A stretch of 56,381 nt of DNA from an uncultured Allobosea sp. (GTDB lineage: Bacteria > Pseudomonadota > Alphaproteobacteria > Rhizobiales > Beijerinckiaceae). Below the pieces are notes generated by a model. That model was not told the DNA's origin. It saw only the letters and a program-made list of their open reading frames with translations, and did no database searches. The stretch lies in assembly GCF_945957345.1 (NCBI RefSeq), contig NZ_CAMFKW010000036.1, positions 1 to 56,381 on the forward strand. Direction: 5' to 3'. The first letter of the stretch is position 1. Every line of letters begins with the position of its first letter. Position numbers and translations under genes: made by a program. Shown here piece by piece: positions 43,238-52,293 of the stretch.

Positions 43238-44256
43238 GGCGCGCTCCTGCCGAGGCCGAGGCGAGTGAGCAGGCCGTTGAGCCCGCCTTGCGTGAAGAGC
43301 ACGACGAGCAGCAGGATCGGGCCGAGCACGAGCTGCCAGTGCTCGGTCCAGCTCGTCAGCACGGTTTCGAGGATGACGAGAACGGCGGCTCCCAGCAGCG
43401 GGCCGAGCAAGGTGCCGACGCCGCCGAGAATGACCATGATCATCAGCTCGCCGGACTTGGTCCAGTGCAGCATGTCCGGGCTGACGAAGCGCAGATAGTT
43501 CGCCATCAGCGCGCCGGCGAGGCCGGCGCCCATGCCGGAGATGACGAAGGCGGCGAGCTTGTAGCGATAGGGCGCGATGCCGATCGCGGCCATGCGCCGC
43601 TCGTTCTGGCGGATGCCGGCCAGCACCATGCCGAAGCGCGAGCCGACGATGCGCCAGAGCGCCAGGAAGACCAGCGCGGCGATGGCGAGGCAGATGAAAT
43701 AGAAGGTCACGTCGTCGCGCGTGTTGAGGTCGAACAGTGCGTTGCGGCGGCGGATCGTCATGCCGTCGTCGCCGCCATAGGCCTTGAGCGAGACGAAGAG
43801 GAAGAACAGCATCTGCGCGAAGGCGAGCGTGATCATGATGAACTGCACGCCTGCCGTGCGTAAGCTGAGCGCGCCGATGATGCAGGCGAAGAGGCCTGCG
43901 ACGAGGATCGCAGCGGGCAGCGTCACCAGAAGCTGGTCGGTGCCGGGGATAAAGCCGAGGAAGAGCGCGTCGTCGACGAAGGTCCGATAGAGGATGCCGA
44001 CCGCGTAGCCACCGATGCCGAAGAAGGCGGCGTGGCCGAAGGAGACCATGCCGCCGAAGCCGAGCGCGAGGTTGAGGCTTGCGGCGGCGATGGCATAGAT
44101 CAGGGCGCGGGTCGCGAGCGGCACCAGCGCCGGCTGGCCGATCGCCCTCACGATGAAGGGCAGGGCGATCAGCGCGGCGGCAAGGGCGACGAGCGCAATC
44201 ACGCGGCCCAGCGCGGGCGCGGCTGTATCAGTGCGGGTGATGGCGTTCTCAGACAT
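43234..44256 (-). CDS. livM: Branched-chain-type ABC importer permease LivM
   Basis: 340 residues. Hydrophobic segments surround family patterns: AAASLNLALGFGGMVSFGHA, AAFFGIGGYAVGILYRTF, the cytoplasmic loop GMVLAGIRQNERRMAAIGI and MIMVILGGVGTLLGPLLGAA. It overlaps livH by 8 bp and livG by 4 bp, so the four membrane and ATPase genes are tightly coupled. Confidence 0.95.
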
Positions 44257-45163
44257 GGGCGGGGAACAGTCCCTTGGGCCGCACCAGCAGCACGATCGCC
44301 ATCAGCAGGTAGATGCCCATCGAGGCGAGGCCGGCGCCTAGCGCATCGGCCTCCGAACCGGTTATGACATGGCGCAGCAGGCCGGGCGCGAAGGCGCGCA
44401 AGGACGTGTCGACGAGGCCGACGATCAGCGCGCCGAAGAAGGCGCCGCGGATCGAGCCGACGCCGCCGATCACCACCACGACAAAGGTCATGATCAGGAT
44501 CTGCTCGCCCATCCCGACCTGCACGGCGAGGATCGGCCCCGCCATCAGTCCGGCAAGGCCGGCGAGCAGGGCGCCGAGCGCGAAGACCGCGGTGTAGAGC
44601 AGGCGGATATCGACGCCGAGCGCGCGGACCATCTCGCGATGGGTGGCGCCCGCGCGCACCAGCATGCCGACGCGGGTGCGGTTGATCAGCAGATAGAGCC
44701 CGAGCGCGACCAGAAGCCCGACCGCGATGATCGCGAGACGATAGACAGGATAGGTCAGGCTGGGCAGGAGCTGGACGGAGCCGTTCAGTGCCGGGGGCAC
44801 CGAGACGAAGAGCGGTTGCCGCCCGAACAGGATGGTCACGCTCTGGTTGAAGATCAGGATCAGCGCGAAGGTCGCCAGCACCTGGTCGAGATGGTCCCGC
44901 GCATAGAGCCTTCGCAGCACGACGAGCTCCATCACCATGCCGGCGAAGGCGGCGGCTGCGAGGCCGGCAAGCACGGCGAGGAGGAAGGAGCCGGTCTGCG
45001 CCGCGGCGAAGGCGGCGGCATAGGCGCCGACCATGTAGAGCGAGCCATGGGCGAGGTTGATCACGCCCATGATGCCGAAGATCAGCGTTAGCCCGGCCGC
45101 GAGCAGGAACAGCATCACGCCGAATTGCAGGCCGTTGAGCAATTGTTCGAGAACGAGCGTCAT
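44249..45163 (-). CDS. livH: Branched-chain-type ABC importer permease LivH
   Basis: 304 residues. N-terminal MTLVLEQLLNGLQFGVMLFL, then FGIMGVINLAHGSLYMVGAY, and near the C-terminus VVVIGGVGSIRGAFFGALIV. Size and patterns fit LivH. It lies 190 bp downstream of the binding-protein gene; a palindromic repeat fills part of that gap. Confidence 0.95.
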   Translation of the reverse strand: MTLVLEQLLNGLQFGVMLFLLAAGLTLIFGIMGVINLAHGSLYMVGAYAAAFAAAQTGSFLLAVLAGLAAAAFAGMVMELVVLRRLYARDHLDQVLATFALILIFNQSVTILFGRQPLFVSVPPALNGSVQLLPSLTYPVYRLAIIAVGLLVALGLYLLINRTRVGMLVRAGATHREMVRALGVDIRLLYTAVFALGALLAGLAGLMAGPILAVQVGMGEQILIMTFVVVVIGGVGSIRGAFFGALIVGLVDTSLRAFAPGLLRHVITGSEADALGAGLASMGIYLLMAIVLLVRPKGLFPAHV

Positions 45164-45221
45164 TGTTTTTGAGGCTAGAGTGCGCCGCCTTCGGGTCGAA
45201 ACACCGGCGTTATTCCAGTTT

Positions 45222-45314
45222 CGTCATGCTCGCCCTTGTGGCGAGCATCCATGTCTCGAACACCGGTCCCGATGAAGGAAGACGTGGATGGTCGGGACAA
45301 GCCCGACCATGACG
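45222..45314. repeat. 93-bp palindromic repeat between livK and livH of the second importer
   Basis: Near-perfect outer repeat CGTCATGCTCG (45222-45232) with CGACCATGACG (45304-45314). Inside are two tight hairpins: GCTCGCC/GGCGAGC (45228-45234, 45240-45246) and GGTCGGG/CCCGACC (45290-45296, 45302-45308). Repeats of the type GTCATGGTCGGGCTTGTCCCGACCAT are common between genes in Bosea-like genomes. Confidence 0.8.
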
Positions 45315-45353
45315 GAAACGCAAGCGACCTTGGTCGTGAACCGGCGTGGTTCG

Positions 45354-46520
45354 TCAGAGCTTGCAGTCCTTGGCGTAGACGTCGCCGTGGTTGCTCAGCA
45401 CCTTGCCGGTGGTCTTGAGAAAAGGCGCGCCGTCGGCGCCCTTCTCGACCTTGAGCGAATACCAATCCTGCACCGGGTGTTGGTTCGGGCCGAACTTGAA
45501 GGCGCCGCGGACCGACTGGAAATCGGCCTTGGCCAGCGCCGTGCGCAAAGCCGGGACGTCGGTCTTGCCGCCGGTCGCCTTCAGGGCAGACGCGATGGCG
45601 AGCGCGGCGTCGTAGCCCTGGCTGGCATAGTAGGTCGGGGCGCGATTGTAGGCCTTGGTCCAGGCCTCCATGAACGTCTTGTTGGCCGCGTTGTCGAAAT
45701 CCGAGTTCCAGTGCGCGGTGACGTTGAGGCCGAGCGCGGATTCGCCGACCGCCTTCAGCGTGGTGGCGTCGAGCGAGGGCTCGGCCAGTACCATCGGGAT
45801 CTTCCCGAGCAGGCCGGCCTGCTGGTACTGGCGCAGGAAGGCGATGCCGAGGCCGCCGGGGTGGAACTGGAAGACGACGTCGGGATTGGCGGCGCGGATC
45901 TGGGCCATCTCGGGGGCGAAATCGGTCTGGTCGAGGCGGGTATAGACTTCGCCGGCGATCTCGCCCTTGAACATGCGCTTGAAGCCGGTCAGCGCGTCCT
46001 TGCCGGCCTGGTAGTTCGGCGCGAGGATGAAGGCCTTCTTGTAGCCGAGATTGGTGGCGTACTGCCCGGCGCTCTCGTGCAGGCTGTCGTTCTGCCAGGA
46101 GACGACGAAATAGTTGGCGTTGCACTCCTTGCCGGCGAAATTCGAGGGTGCGGCATTGGGGCTGACATAGAGCGCGCCGGAATCGACGATATCGGGCACG
46201 GTCGCGCCGGCGACGTTCGAGAAGACGATGCCGGTCAGGATCTTGATGCCGTCGGTCTTCAGCATCTTCTCGGCGATCTGCTTGCCCTGGCCGGGCTTCA
46301 GCGCATCGTCCTCAACCACGAGCTCGACCGGCACGCCGCCGAGCTTGCCGCCTTCCATGTCGATGGCGAGCTTGAAGGCATCGCGGATATCCTGGCCGAG
46401 ATAGCCGCCGGGCCCCGAGAGCGTGGTGATCATGCCGATCTTGACCGGCTGCTGGGCCAGCGCCGTGGAGGCCGCCAGCGTCGTCGCGATGCCGAAGAGC
46501 AATCCGCGCAGTTTCATCAT
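45354..46520 (-). CDS. Periplasmic substrate-binding protein of the second branched-chain-type importer
   Basis: 388 residues. Signal peptide MMKLRGLLFGIATTLAASTA-LAQ precedes QPVKIGMITTLSGPGGYLGQ, the standard start of type I ligand-binding proteins. Further family patterns: GGVPVELVVEDDALKPGQGK, ALYVSPNAAPSNFAGKECNA and VSWQNDSLHESAGQYATNLG. The relation to a 3-hydroxyanthranilate dioxygenase and hydrolase genes suggests an aromatic or amino-aromatic ligand rather than leucine (inference). A 6-bp hairpin (46561-46578) lies between its start and the upstream dioxygenase gene. Confidence 0.93.
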   Translation of the reverse strand: MMKLRGLLFGIATTLAASTALAQQPVKIGMITTLSGPGGYLGQDIRDAFKLAIDMEGGKLGGVPVELVVEDDALKPGQGKQIAEKMLKTDGIKILTGIVFSNVAGATVPDIVDSGALYVSPNAAPSNFAGKECNANYFVVSWQNDSLHESAGQYATNLGYKKAFILAPNYQAGKDALTGFKRMFKGEIAGEVYTRLDQTDFAPEMAQIRAANPDVVFQFHPGGLGIAFLRQYQQAGLLGKIPMVLAEPSLDATTLKAVGESALGLNVTAHWNSDFDNAANKTFMEAWTKAYNRAPTYYASQGYDAALAIASALKATGGKTDVPALRTALAKADFQSVRGAFKFGPNQHPVQDWYSLKVEKGADGAPFLKTTGKVLSNHGDVYAKDCKL

Positions 46521-46699
46521 GGACTCCAGTCGTTCCGTTTTGCCTCTGAGATGGTTTGACGCGGCGTTTCTGCGCCGCCGCGCTTAGGCGTATTTCGGTG
46601 CACCATCACCGCGCGCCGGTCGGGACGCAAGGCGCTGCTGCCCGTTATCCAAGCACGGACTCGCCCTGAACGGGGAGCCCGTCTTTCGGTGCGGCAGCC

Positions 46700-47251
46700 T
46701 TAGAGCGCGACCCAGCCGGCCGGCGGCTTGCGGCCGGGATGGAGCGCTCCGCAATGCTTGCAGGTTCGTGCCTTCTCGTTCGAGAAGAAGGCTTCGTAGA
46801 GCGGTGGCAGGTCCTTCACGAGATCGCCCACCTTGAGTTCGATGCGGTGCACGAGGCCCTGGCACTCGAAGCAGTACCATTCGAAGCCGTCGACCTGATC
46901 GGGCGTGCGGGCCGGCTCGACCACGAGCCCGATCGAGCCTTCCTGCGGGCGCTGCGGGGAATGGCGCACATGCGGCGGCAGCAGGAAGACGTCGCCCTCG
47001 CGGATCGTCACGTCGTAGTGCTTTCCGTTGTCGACCAGCTTCAGCATCATGTCGCCCTTGAGCTGATAGAAGAACTCCTCCACCGGGTCGTCATGATAGT
47101 CGGCGCGCTGGTTGGGCCCGCCGACGACCATCACGGTCATCTGGCCGTCGTCGAACACCTTCTTGTTGCCGACCGGCGGCTTGAGCAGGTGCTCGTGTTC
47201 CGCGATCCATTTCTTGAAGTTGAAGGCCTTGAGCCGCCCTTCGGTCGCCAT
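46700..47251 (-). CDS. 3-hydroxyanthranilate 3,4-dioxygenase
   Basis: 183 residues, cupin fold; opens the ring of 3-hydroxyanthranilate to 2-amino-3-carboxymuconate semialdehyde. Residues match the well-studied Cupriavidus metallidurans enzyme with an offset of two: iron ligands His53, Glu59, His97; substrate residues Arg49, Arg101, Glu112; and the second, rubredoxin-like metal site Cys127/Cys130 (WYCFECQG) with Cys164/Cys167 (TCKHCGAL). All are present, so it should be active. The ATG at 47251 was preferred over an upstream in-frame GTG at 47260. It lies between the DapA-family gene and livK. Confidence 0.95.
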   Translation of the reverse strand: MATEGRLKAFNFKKWIAEHEHLLKPPVGNKKVFDDGQMTVMVVGGPNQRADYHDDPVEEFFYQLKGDMMLKLVDNGKHYDVTIREGDVFLLPPHVRHSPQRPQEGSIGLVVEPARTPDQVDGFEWYCFECQGLVHRIELKVGDLVKDLPPLYEAFFSNEKARTCKHCGALHPGRKPPAGWVAL

Positions 47252-47284
47252 GGTTCCCACTCCCGTCCTCGTTCGTGATCTCGT

Positions 47285-48259
47285 TCAGCCGGCCTTGGCC
47301 AGCGGCGCCTTGCCCAGGCCGCAGGCTTCGAAGGCGGCGTGCGTCGCGGCCTTCTCGGCCTCGGTCAGCTCCAGCATCGGCGCGCGGACGCGCCCGCCGA
47401 CCTGCCCCAGCAGCTCCTGCCAGTATTTCTGGTGCGAATGCGGCTTCTCGGAGGGCCTCGTGCCGCGCAAGGCCTCGCGCACCGGGTTCAGGCTGTCGCG
47501 GATGGCGCGGGCCTTCTCGGCCTCGCCGCGGAAGGCGAGATCGGTGTATTCGCGCATGCGCAGGTCGTTCGCCGTCTGGATCAGATAGGGCGGCGAAGAG
47601 CAGAGATAGAGCTGCCAGCCGAGCTCGAGGATGTTGTCGAGCCATTCCTCCTCGGAGGCCGTGCTGACCAGGATGCGATCGCCCGCCAGCCGCGTCAGCT
47701 CCGCATACATCGGACGGGGCACGCTGTACTTGATCGCGACGACGTTCTCGATATCGGCGAGCCGGTTGCAGAGCTGCGGGCTCATCAGATAGCCGGAATC
47801 GGGGTGGCTCCAGAGCGCGATGCCGATATCGACCTTCTCGGCGATGGTCCGGTAGTACTCGTAGAGCGTCTCGTCCTGCGCCTTGAAGAAATGCAGGATC
47901 GGGGCGTGTACGACGATGTAGTCGGCGCCGACCTTCTGGGCGTGCTTCGCCAGATCGATCACCACGTCCATGTTCTGGTCGGAGCAGGACATGATGGTCT
48001 GGCCGCGGCCGGCCGAAGCCCCGACCGCCAGCTCGAAGCTGCGCTTGCGCTCCTCGATCGACATCGAGAAGAACTCGCCCTGCTTGCCGGCGATGAACAG
48101 GCCGTCGATCCCGAGGTCGCCGAGCCAGTGACGGACATTCTGCCTGAAACCGTCCTCGTCGATCGCGAGCGTATCGGTGAAGGGCGTGAGCGCGGCCGCC
48201 CAGATGCCCTTCATATGGGCGCGGGCATAGGCCTTGGCGTCCTTCTTGGCGTATTTCAT
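47285..48259 (-). CDS. Dihydrodipicolinate synthase (DapA)-family aldolase/hydratase
   Basis: 324 residues from the ATG at 48259 (GGGAGCC upstream). TIM-barrel pattern: MKGIWAAALTPFTDTLAIDE near residue 16, LGIDGLFIAGKQGEFFSMSI (strand 2 loop), ADYIVVHAPILHFFKAQDET and the Schiff-base lysine region VVAIKYSVPRPMYAEL. The usual GTTGE loop is changed to AGKQGEF, so DHDPS activity is unlikely. The superfamily also includes pyruvate aldolases and hydratase-aldolases of aromatic breakdown. First gene of the operon, divergent from LysR. Its step is unknown. Confidence 0.88.
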   Translation of the reverse strand: MKYAKKDAKAYARAHMKGIWAAALTPFTDTLAIDEDGFRQNVRHWLGDLGIDGLFIAGKQGEFFSMSIEERKRSFELAVGASAGRGQTIMSCSDQNMDVVIDLAKHAQKVGADYIVVHAPILHFFKAQDETLYEYYRTIAEKVDIGIALWSHPDSGYLMSPQLCNRLADIENVVAIKYSVPRPMYAELTRLAGDRILVSTASEEEWLDNILELGWQLYLCSSPPYLIQTANDLRMREYTDLAFRGEAEKARAIRDSLNPVREALRGTRPSEKPHSHQKYWQELLGQVGGRVRAPMLELTEAEKAATHAAFEACGLGKAPLAKAG

Positions 48260-48418
48260 CAGGCCGGCTCCCGCATTCGGGAGCGGCTCGGACGTAAGCG
48301 GCCTCGGGCGGTGCGGGCATGCCGCGCCATCATCCGAAATGCCCTTGCCCGACACCTTCTCCCTGGCAGCCCGACATGCAAGCCGGGCGATGAGGGATGA
48401 TGGCATGAGAGCCAGGGT

Positions 48419-48443
48419 ATACGGCAACTCATAACATTCGTAT
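48419..48443. promoter_or_regulatory. Possible LysR operator in the DapA/LysR divergent region
   Basis: ATACG (48419-48423) is mirrored by CGTAT (48439-48443), with ATA-N7-TAT inside. It lies 36 bp before the LysR start and 160 bp before the DapA-family start, in an AT-rich stretch. Suggestive only. Confidence 0.3.
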
Positions 48444-48478
48444 GAATTCGGAAGCTATCCTTATAAATCGGAAAACCC

Positions 48479-49387
48479 ATGGCGATCACGCTGCGCCAGA
48501 TCCAGGCCTTCCTGGCCGTGACCGAGCAAGGCACTTTCACCAAGGCGGCCGAACGCCTGAACATGGCGCAGCCGGCGCTCTCCCAGCTCGTGCGCGATCT
48601 TGAGCGGGAACTCGGCATCCGCGTGCTCGACCGCACGACGCGTCGGGTCGAACTGACCGAGGGCGGGCGCGAGTTCCACGGGGCTGCGCTGAAGATCGTG
48701 CAGGATCTCGACACGGCCGTGCTGAACGCCAACGGCCTTGCCGAACGCCGGCGCGGGCGCATCGTGGTCGCCGTGCCGCCCTTGCTCGCGGCGGTGATCA
48801 TGCCGCCGACGATCGTGGCGCTGCAGCAGAAATATCCTGGCCTGCAGGTCGCGATCATCGATGCGCGCAACGATCTCGTCGTCGAAGCGGTGCGCTTCGG
48901 CAAGGCCGATTGCGGCGTCGGGACCTTTCCGGCCCTCGACGACACGATCGAGCGCACGACGCTGGCCCGCGACAGCCTGATGCTGTTCTGCGGGCGCGGT
49001 AGCCGCTTTGCCGAGCGCGATATGGTGGCGTGGCGCGATCTCGCTGACGAGCCGCTGGTCACGCTGACCCGCGACAGCGGCATCCGCCTGCTCGCCGAGG
49101 TCGGCTACGAGACCGCCGAGATCACGCTGAAGCCGGCCTATGAGGTGACGCAGATTACCACGGCGCTGGCGCTGGTCGAGGCCGGGCTCGGCATTGCCGT
49201 GTTGCCGACCTATGCACGGGCGGTGGCGCCGGAATCGGTGCTGGTGCGGCCGCTGACCGAGCCGTCGATCGCGCGGGACATCGTGATGATTCGCCCCGGT
49301 GGCCGCTCGGCCTCGCCGGCGCTCTCGGCCTTCGAGGCGTTGCTGCGTCGCTTCGTGCGGCAGCTCGCGCCGAGCGAGGCGGATTGA
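48479..49387 (+). CDS. LysR-family transcriptional regulator
   Basis: 302 residues. HTH: ITLRQIQAFLAVTEQGTFTK, AAERLNMAQPALSQLVRDLE, RELGIRVLDRTTRRVELTEG. Effector domain from about residue 90 (GRIVVAVPPLLAAVIMPPTI) to the end. It is divergent from the DapA-family/3-hydroxyanthranilate operon and is its likely activator. It ends at a good terminator (49406-49431). Confidence 0.94.
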   Translation: MAITLRQIQAFLAVTEQGTFTKAAERLNMAQPALSQLVRDLERELGIRVLDRTTRRVELTEGGREFHGAALKIVQDLDTAVLNANGLAERRRGRIVVAVPPLLAAVIMPPTIVALQQKYPGLQVAIIDARNDLVVEAVRFGKADCGVGTFPALDDTIERTTLARDSLMLFCGRGSRFAERDMVAWRDLADEPLVTLTRDSGIRLLAEVGYETAEITLKPAYEVTQITTALALVEAGLGIAVLPTYARAVAPESVLVRPLTEPSIARDIVMIRPGGRSASPALSAFEALLRRFVRQLAPSEAD

Positions 49388-49405
49388 GAAAGCCTCGGAA
49401 AGCAA

Positions 49406-49431
49406 AAAGGCCGCCCGGTGAGGCGGCCTTT
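49406..49431 (+). terminator. Intrinsic terminator after the LysR gene
   Basis: AAAGGCCGCC (49406-49415) pairs with GGCGGCCTTT (49422-49431), loop CGGTGA, 19 bp past the LysR stop. Symmetric A/T ends suggest it may also act on the minus strand, downstream of the tRNA gene. Confidence 0.75.
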
Positions 49432-49457
49432 CGTCCCTGTATTGCAAGGGCATCAAA

Positions 49458-49532
<75 letters not shown>

Positions 49533-49699
49533 GTCGCCGCCGTGAGGTGGCTTCCGGAAGCGTGTCCGGGCCGTGTGGGCCGCGATCACGCTGCGAGTGA
49601 GGGGGCTATAGCGGCTCGCTTTGCAGGTGGCAAGGCGTTTGCCGCATAAATTCTCACGAGGCTGTTGGCATCTTTTCCCGTGAGACGCCGAACGGCCGT

Positions 49700-50059
49700 T
49701 CAGGCCGCCAGCAGCTTCTCGACCTCGTTGACGAGCTCGCGCAGATGGAAGGGCTTGGAGAGCACCTTGGCATCCTTCGGCGTCTGCGAATCGGGGTTGA
49801 GCGCCACGGCGGCAAAGCCGGTGATGAACATCACCTTGATGTCGGGGTCGAGCTCGGTGGCGCGGCGCGCCAGCTCGATGCCGTCCATCTCAGGCATGAC
49901 GATATCCGTCAGCAGGAGCTCGAACGGCTCCTCGCGCAGGCGGTTATAGGCCGACAGGCCATTATCGAAGGAGGCGACGTCGTAGCCCGCGTTCTGCAGG
50001 GCCTTGACCAGGAAGCGACGCATATCGTTGTCGTCTTCGGCGAGCAGTATCTTCGTCAT
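49700..50059 (-). CDS. cpdR: Single-domain response regulator CpdR
   Basis: 119 residues, one receiver domain without output domain. ILLAEDDNDMRRFL carries the acidic pocket, Asp52 in LLTDIVMPEMDGIELARRAT is the phosphorylation site, FITGFAAVAL has the Thr and KVLSKPFHLRELV the Lys. The strongly conserved run RRATELDPDIKVMFITGFAA and the C-terminal Ala-Ala (LLAA) are typical of alphaproteobacterial CpdR, which, when unphosphorylated, delivers substrates to the ClpXP protease in cell-cycle control. It lies upstream of, and divergent from, an N-formylglutamate amidohydrolase gene, a conserved neighbourhood. Confidence 0.92.
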   Translation of the reverse strand: MTKILLAEDDNDMRRFLVKALQNAGYDVASFDNGLSAYNRLREEPFELLLTDIVMPEMDGIELARRATELDPDIKVMFITGFAAVALNPDSQTPKDAKVLSKPFHLRELVNEVEKLLAA

Positions 50060-50281
50060 GGGCCTGATCTGTTCGTCCCTGAGGCCTGTGTTTCTATAAC
50101 GTCTGGCGCCGCGGCCAAGGCCGGGTCTGGAACGGTTGGGTACTCACCCGGCCGCACAGTTGGAACCATGTCCTTCCATAAGGCAACATCATGGTAAACA
50201 ACGCGTGAATCCAGCGCTGAATTTCCGCAGGTTTGCGACATCGCTTCAACCGCTCCGGTTTGTGTGCTTCAGTCAGGTGAG

Positions 50282-51202
50282 ATGAGCCTGTCCTCCACCC
50301 CTTTCCCGCCCGCGCCGGATGACGTCGTCGCCGAGATCGAGCGGCCGTTCAGCCTGTACCAGCCGGCCCTCCAGGTCGTGCCTGTCGTGGTCGACGTGCC
50401 GCATGCCGGGCGCTCCTATCCGCGCGGCTTCGTCGAGGCCGCGCGCCTGCCCTTGCGCAGCCTCCGGCGCTCCGAAGACGCCTATGTCGATCGGCTGTTC
50501 GCGCAGAGCGTTGCGCTCGGTGCGCCGCTGCTCGCGGCCGAGTTCCCGCGCGCCTATCTCGATGTCAATCGCGAGCCCTATGAGCTCGACCCGCGCATGT
50601 TCGAGGGAAGGGTGCCGCCCTTCGCTAATACCCGCTCGATGCGGGTCGCGGGTGGCCTCGGCACCATCCCGCGCATCGTCGGCGACGGGCAGGAGATCTA
50701 TTTCGGGCGGATCCCGATCCAGGAGGGGCTCGCCCGCATCGATGAGCTCTACCGGCCCTATCATGCGGGTCTGCGCAGCCTCATCCAGCGCACGCAAGGC
50801 GTGTTCGGCACCTGCATTCTCGTCGATGCGCATTCGATGCCCTCGGCCGGGCTCGACCGCGACGGGCTGGCGAAATCGGACATCATCCTCGGCGACCGCT
50901 TCGGCACCAGCGCCTCCGGCTACATCATCGACATCGCCGAGCAGGCCTTCACGCGGCTGGGCTTCAGCGTGACCCGCAACCGGCCCTATGCCGGCGGCTT
51001 CATCACCGAGCATTACGGTGCGCCGGCTGCCGGCGTGCATGCGCTGCAGATCGAGGTGAACCGCGCGCTCTACATGAACGAGACGACGCTGGAGCCGCAT
51101 GCCGGCTTCGGCGAGGTCGAGCAGGCGATCGCGAGCGTGATGGCGGATTGCTTCGCGCGCTGGAGTGGCTGGCTCGACGAATGGCGCGAGGCGGCCGAGT
51201 AG
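50282..51202 (+). CDS. N-formylglutamate amidohydrolase family protein
   Basis: 306 residues; the ATG at 50282 was preferred to an upstream GTG at 50264. Seen in order: PVVVDVPHAGRSYPRGFVEA, YLDVNREPYELDPRMFEG, CILVDAHSMPSAGLD, NRPYAGGFITEHYGAPAAGV and HALQIEVNRALYMNETTLEP, all hallmarks of the HutG/FGase family of zinc-dependent amidohydrolases. Its natural substrate outside histidine breakdown is not clear; no hut genes are nearby. Confidence 0.92.
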   Translation: MSLSSTPFPPAPDDVVAEIERPFSLYQPALQVVPVVVDVPHAGRSYPRGFVEAARLPLRSLRRSEDAYVDRLFAQSVALGAPLLAAEFPRAYLDVNREPYELDPRMFEGRVPPFANTRSMRVAGGLGTIPRIVGDGQEIYFGRIPIQEGLARIDELYRPYHAGLRSLIQRTQGVFGTCILVDAHSMPSAGLDRDGLAKSDIILGDRFGTSASGYIIDIAEQAFTRLGFSVTRNRPYAGGFITEHYGAPAAGVHALQIEVNRALYMNETTLEPHAGFGEVEQAIASVMADCFARWSGWLDEWREAAE

Positions 51203-51232
51203 CGGCAGCGGGGAAGCGGGGGAAATTCAAAG

Positions 51233-51310
51233 AAAAAAGGGCCGCACACTTGCGTGGCGGCCCAAGTCTAGGGAGGAAACGCCCAAGGAGGGCAATGAAG
51301 GTTTGAGGTC
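51233..51310 (-). ncRNA. suhB/MmgR-type small RNA
   Basis: On the minus strand a terminator hairpin (GGGCCGC at 51239-51245 with GCGGCCC at 51257-51263) is followed by TTTTTT (51233-51238), yet no minus-strand protein gene lies upstream. Just before the hairpin are GTTTCCTCCC (51271-51280) and CCCTCCTTGGGC (51281-51292), the unpaired anti-Shine-Dalgarno-like blocks of the alphaproteobacterial suhB RNA family (MmgR in Sinorhizobium). Its place next to an inositol-monophosphatase-family gene is the one that gave the family its name. The 5' end is estimated from the family's usual length of about 77 nt. Confidence 0.75.
51239..51263 (-). terminator. Terminator of the suhB/MmgR-type small RNA
   Basis: Stem GGGCCGC/GCGGCCC with an inner CAC/GTG pair and, on the minus strand only, a run of six T residues (51233-51238). 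It therefore ends a minus-strand transcript rather than the upstream plus-strand gene. Confidence 0.75.
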
Positions 51311-51510
51311 ATCTCCCCTTCGCAGTGCACAATATGAGAGTGCGCTGCAAAACGCAACTAGAATCGTCGAAATCAATGTTGCTATGCGGTGGGTGCATGG
51401 TGTCGTAATAAAAAGCCGAGGTTTTTCGGATATTTCCGCGTCCGAGCCTTGGATCGAGTGGTCCATCCGCGGAGTCGATGCTGCAGAGCAGCAAATTGGA
51501 GTGCCTGTTC

Positions 51511-52293
51511 ATGAGCGCAGTCGATTTCGGCGCCTTCGTTGCGGATTTGGCGACGCAGTCCGGCCGAGCGATCCTGCCCTTCTTCCGGGCGGTGCACGCG
51601 ACGGAGGACAAGTCGCGCGGCGGGGTGTTCGATCCCGTGACCGAGGGCGACCGCGCCGGCGAATCGGTGATGCGCCACATGATCAAGCGGCAGTTCCCGG
51701 CCCATGGCGTGCTCGGCGAGGAATTCGGCAGCGAGAACACCGATGCGGAATATGTCTGGGTGCTCGATCCGATCGACGGCACGCGCGCCTTCATCTCGGG
51801 CATCCCGGTCTGGGGCACGCTGATCGGGCTGACGCGCAACGGCGTGCCGGTCTACGGCATGATGCACCAGCCCTTCTCGGGCGAGCGCTTTTCCGGCGAT
51901 GGGCGCGAGGCGCGCTATGAGGGGCCGGGCGGGCCGAAGAAGCTGCGGACGCGGCCGACCACCGATCTCGCCACGGCGACGCTGATGACGACGACGCCGG
52001 CCCTGTTCAAGGGCGAGGAGGCCGAGGCCTTCGCCCGCGTCGAAAACGAAGTCCGGCTCTCGCGCTATGGCTGCGACTGCTACGCCTATTGCATGCTCGC
52101 CGCGGGCCATGTCGATCTCGTGATCGAGAGCGGTCTCAAGCCCTACGATATCGTCGCGCTGATCCCGATCATCGAGGGCGCGGGCGGTATCGTCACCTCA
52201 TGGGACGGCGGCAGCGCTGCCGGCGGCGGGCGCATCCTCGCGGCCGGCAGCAAGGCGCTGCATGAGGCCGCCATGGCCAGGCTCTCCGGGTGA
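51511..52293 (+). CDS. Inositol monophosphatase family protein, histidinol-phosphatase-like (HisN/SuhB type)
   Basis: 260 residues; ATG at 51511 with GGAG upstream. Metal-site motifs of the FIG superfamily: GVFDPVTEGDRAGESVMRH, HGVLGEEFGSENTDAEYVWV, LDPIDGTRAFISGIPVWGTL, and KPYDIVALIPIIEGAGGIVT near the C-terminus. The form with DPIDGTRAFISG is typical of HisN-type histidinol-phosphate phosphatases of Actinobacteria and Alphaproteobacteria; inositol-1-phosphate is the other candidate. Its 3' end overlaps the convergent hydrolase gene by 96 bp. Confidence 0.92.
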   Translation: MSAVDFGAFVADLATQSGRAILPFFRAVHATEDKSRGGVFDPVTEGDRAGESVMRHMIKRQFPAHGVLGEEFGSENTDAEYVWVLDPIDGTRAFISGIPVWGTLIGLTRNGVPVYGMMHQPFSGERFSGDGREARYEGPGGPKKLRTRPTTDLATATLMTTTPALFKGEEAEAFARVENEVRLSRYGCDCYAYCMLAAGHVDLVIESGLKPYDIVALIPIIEGAGGIVTSWDGGSAAGGGRILAAGSKALHEAAMARLSG

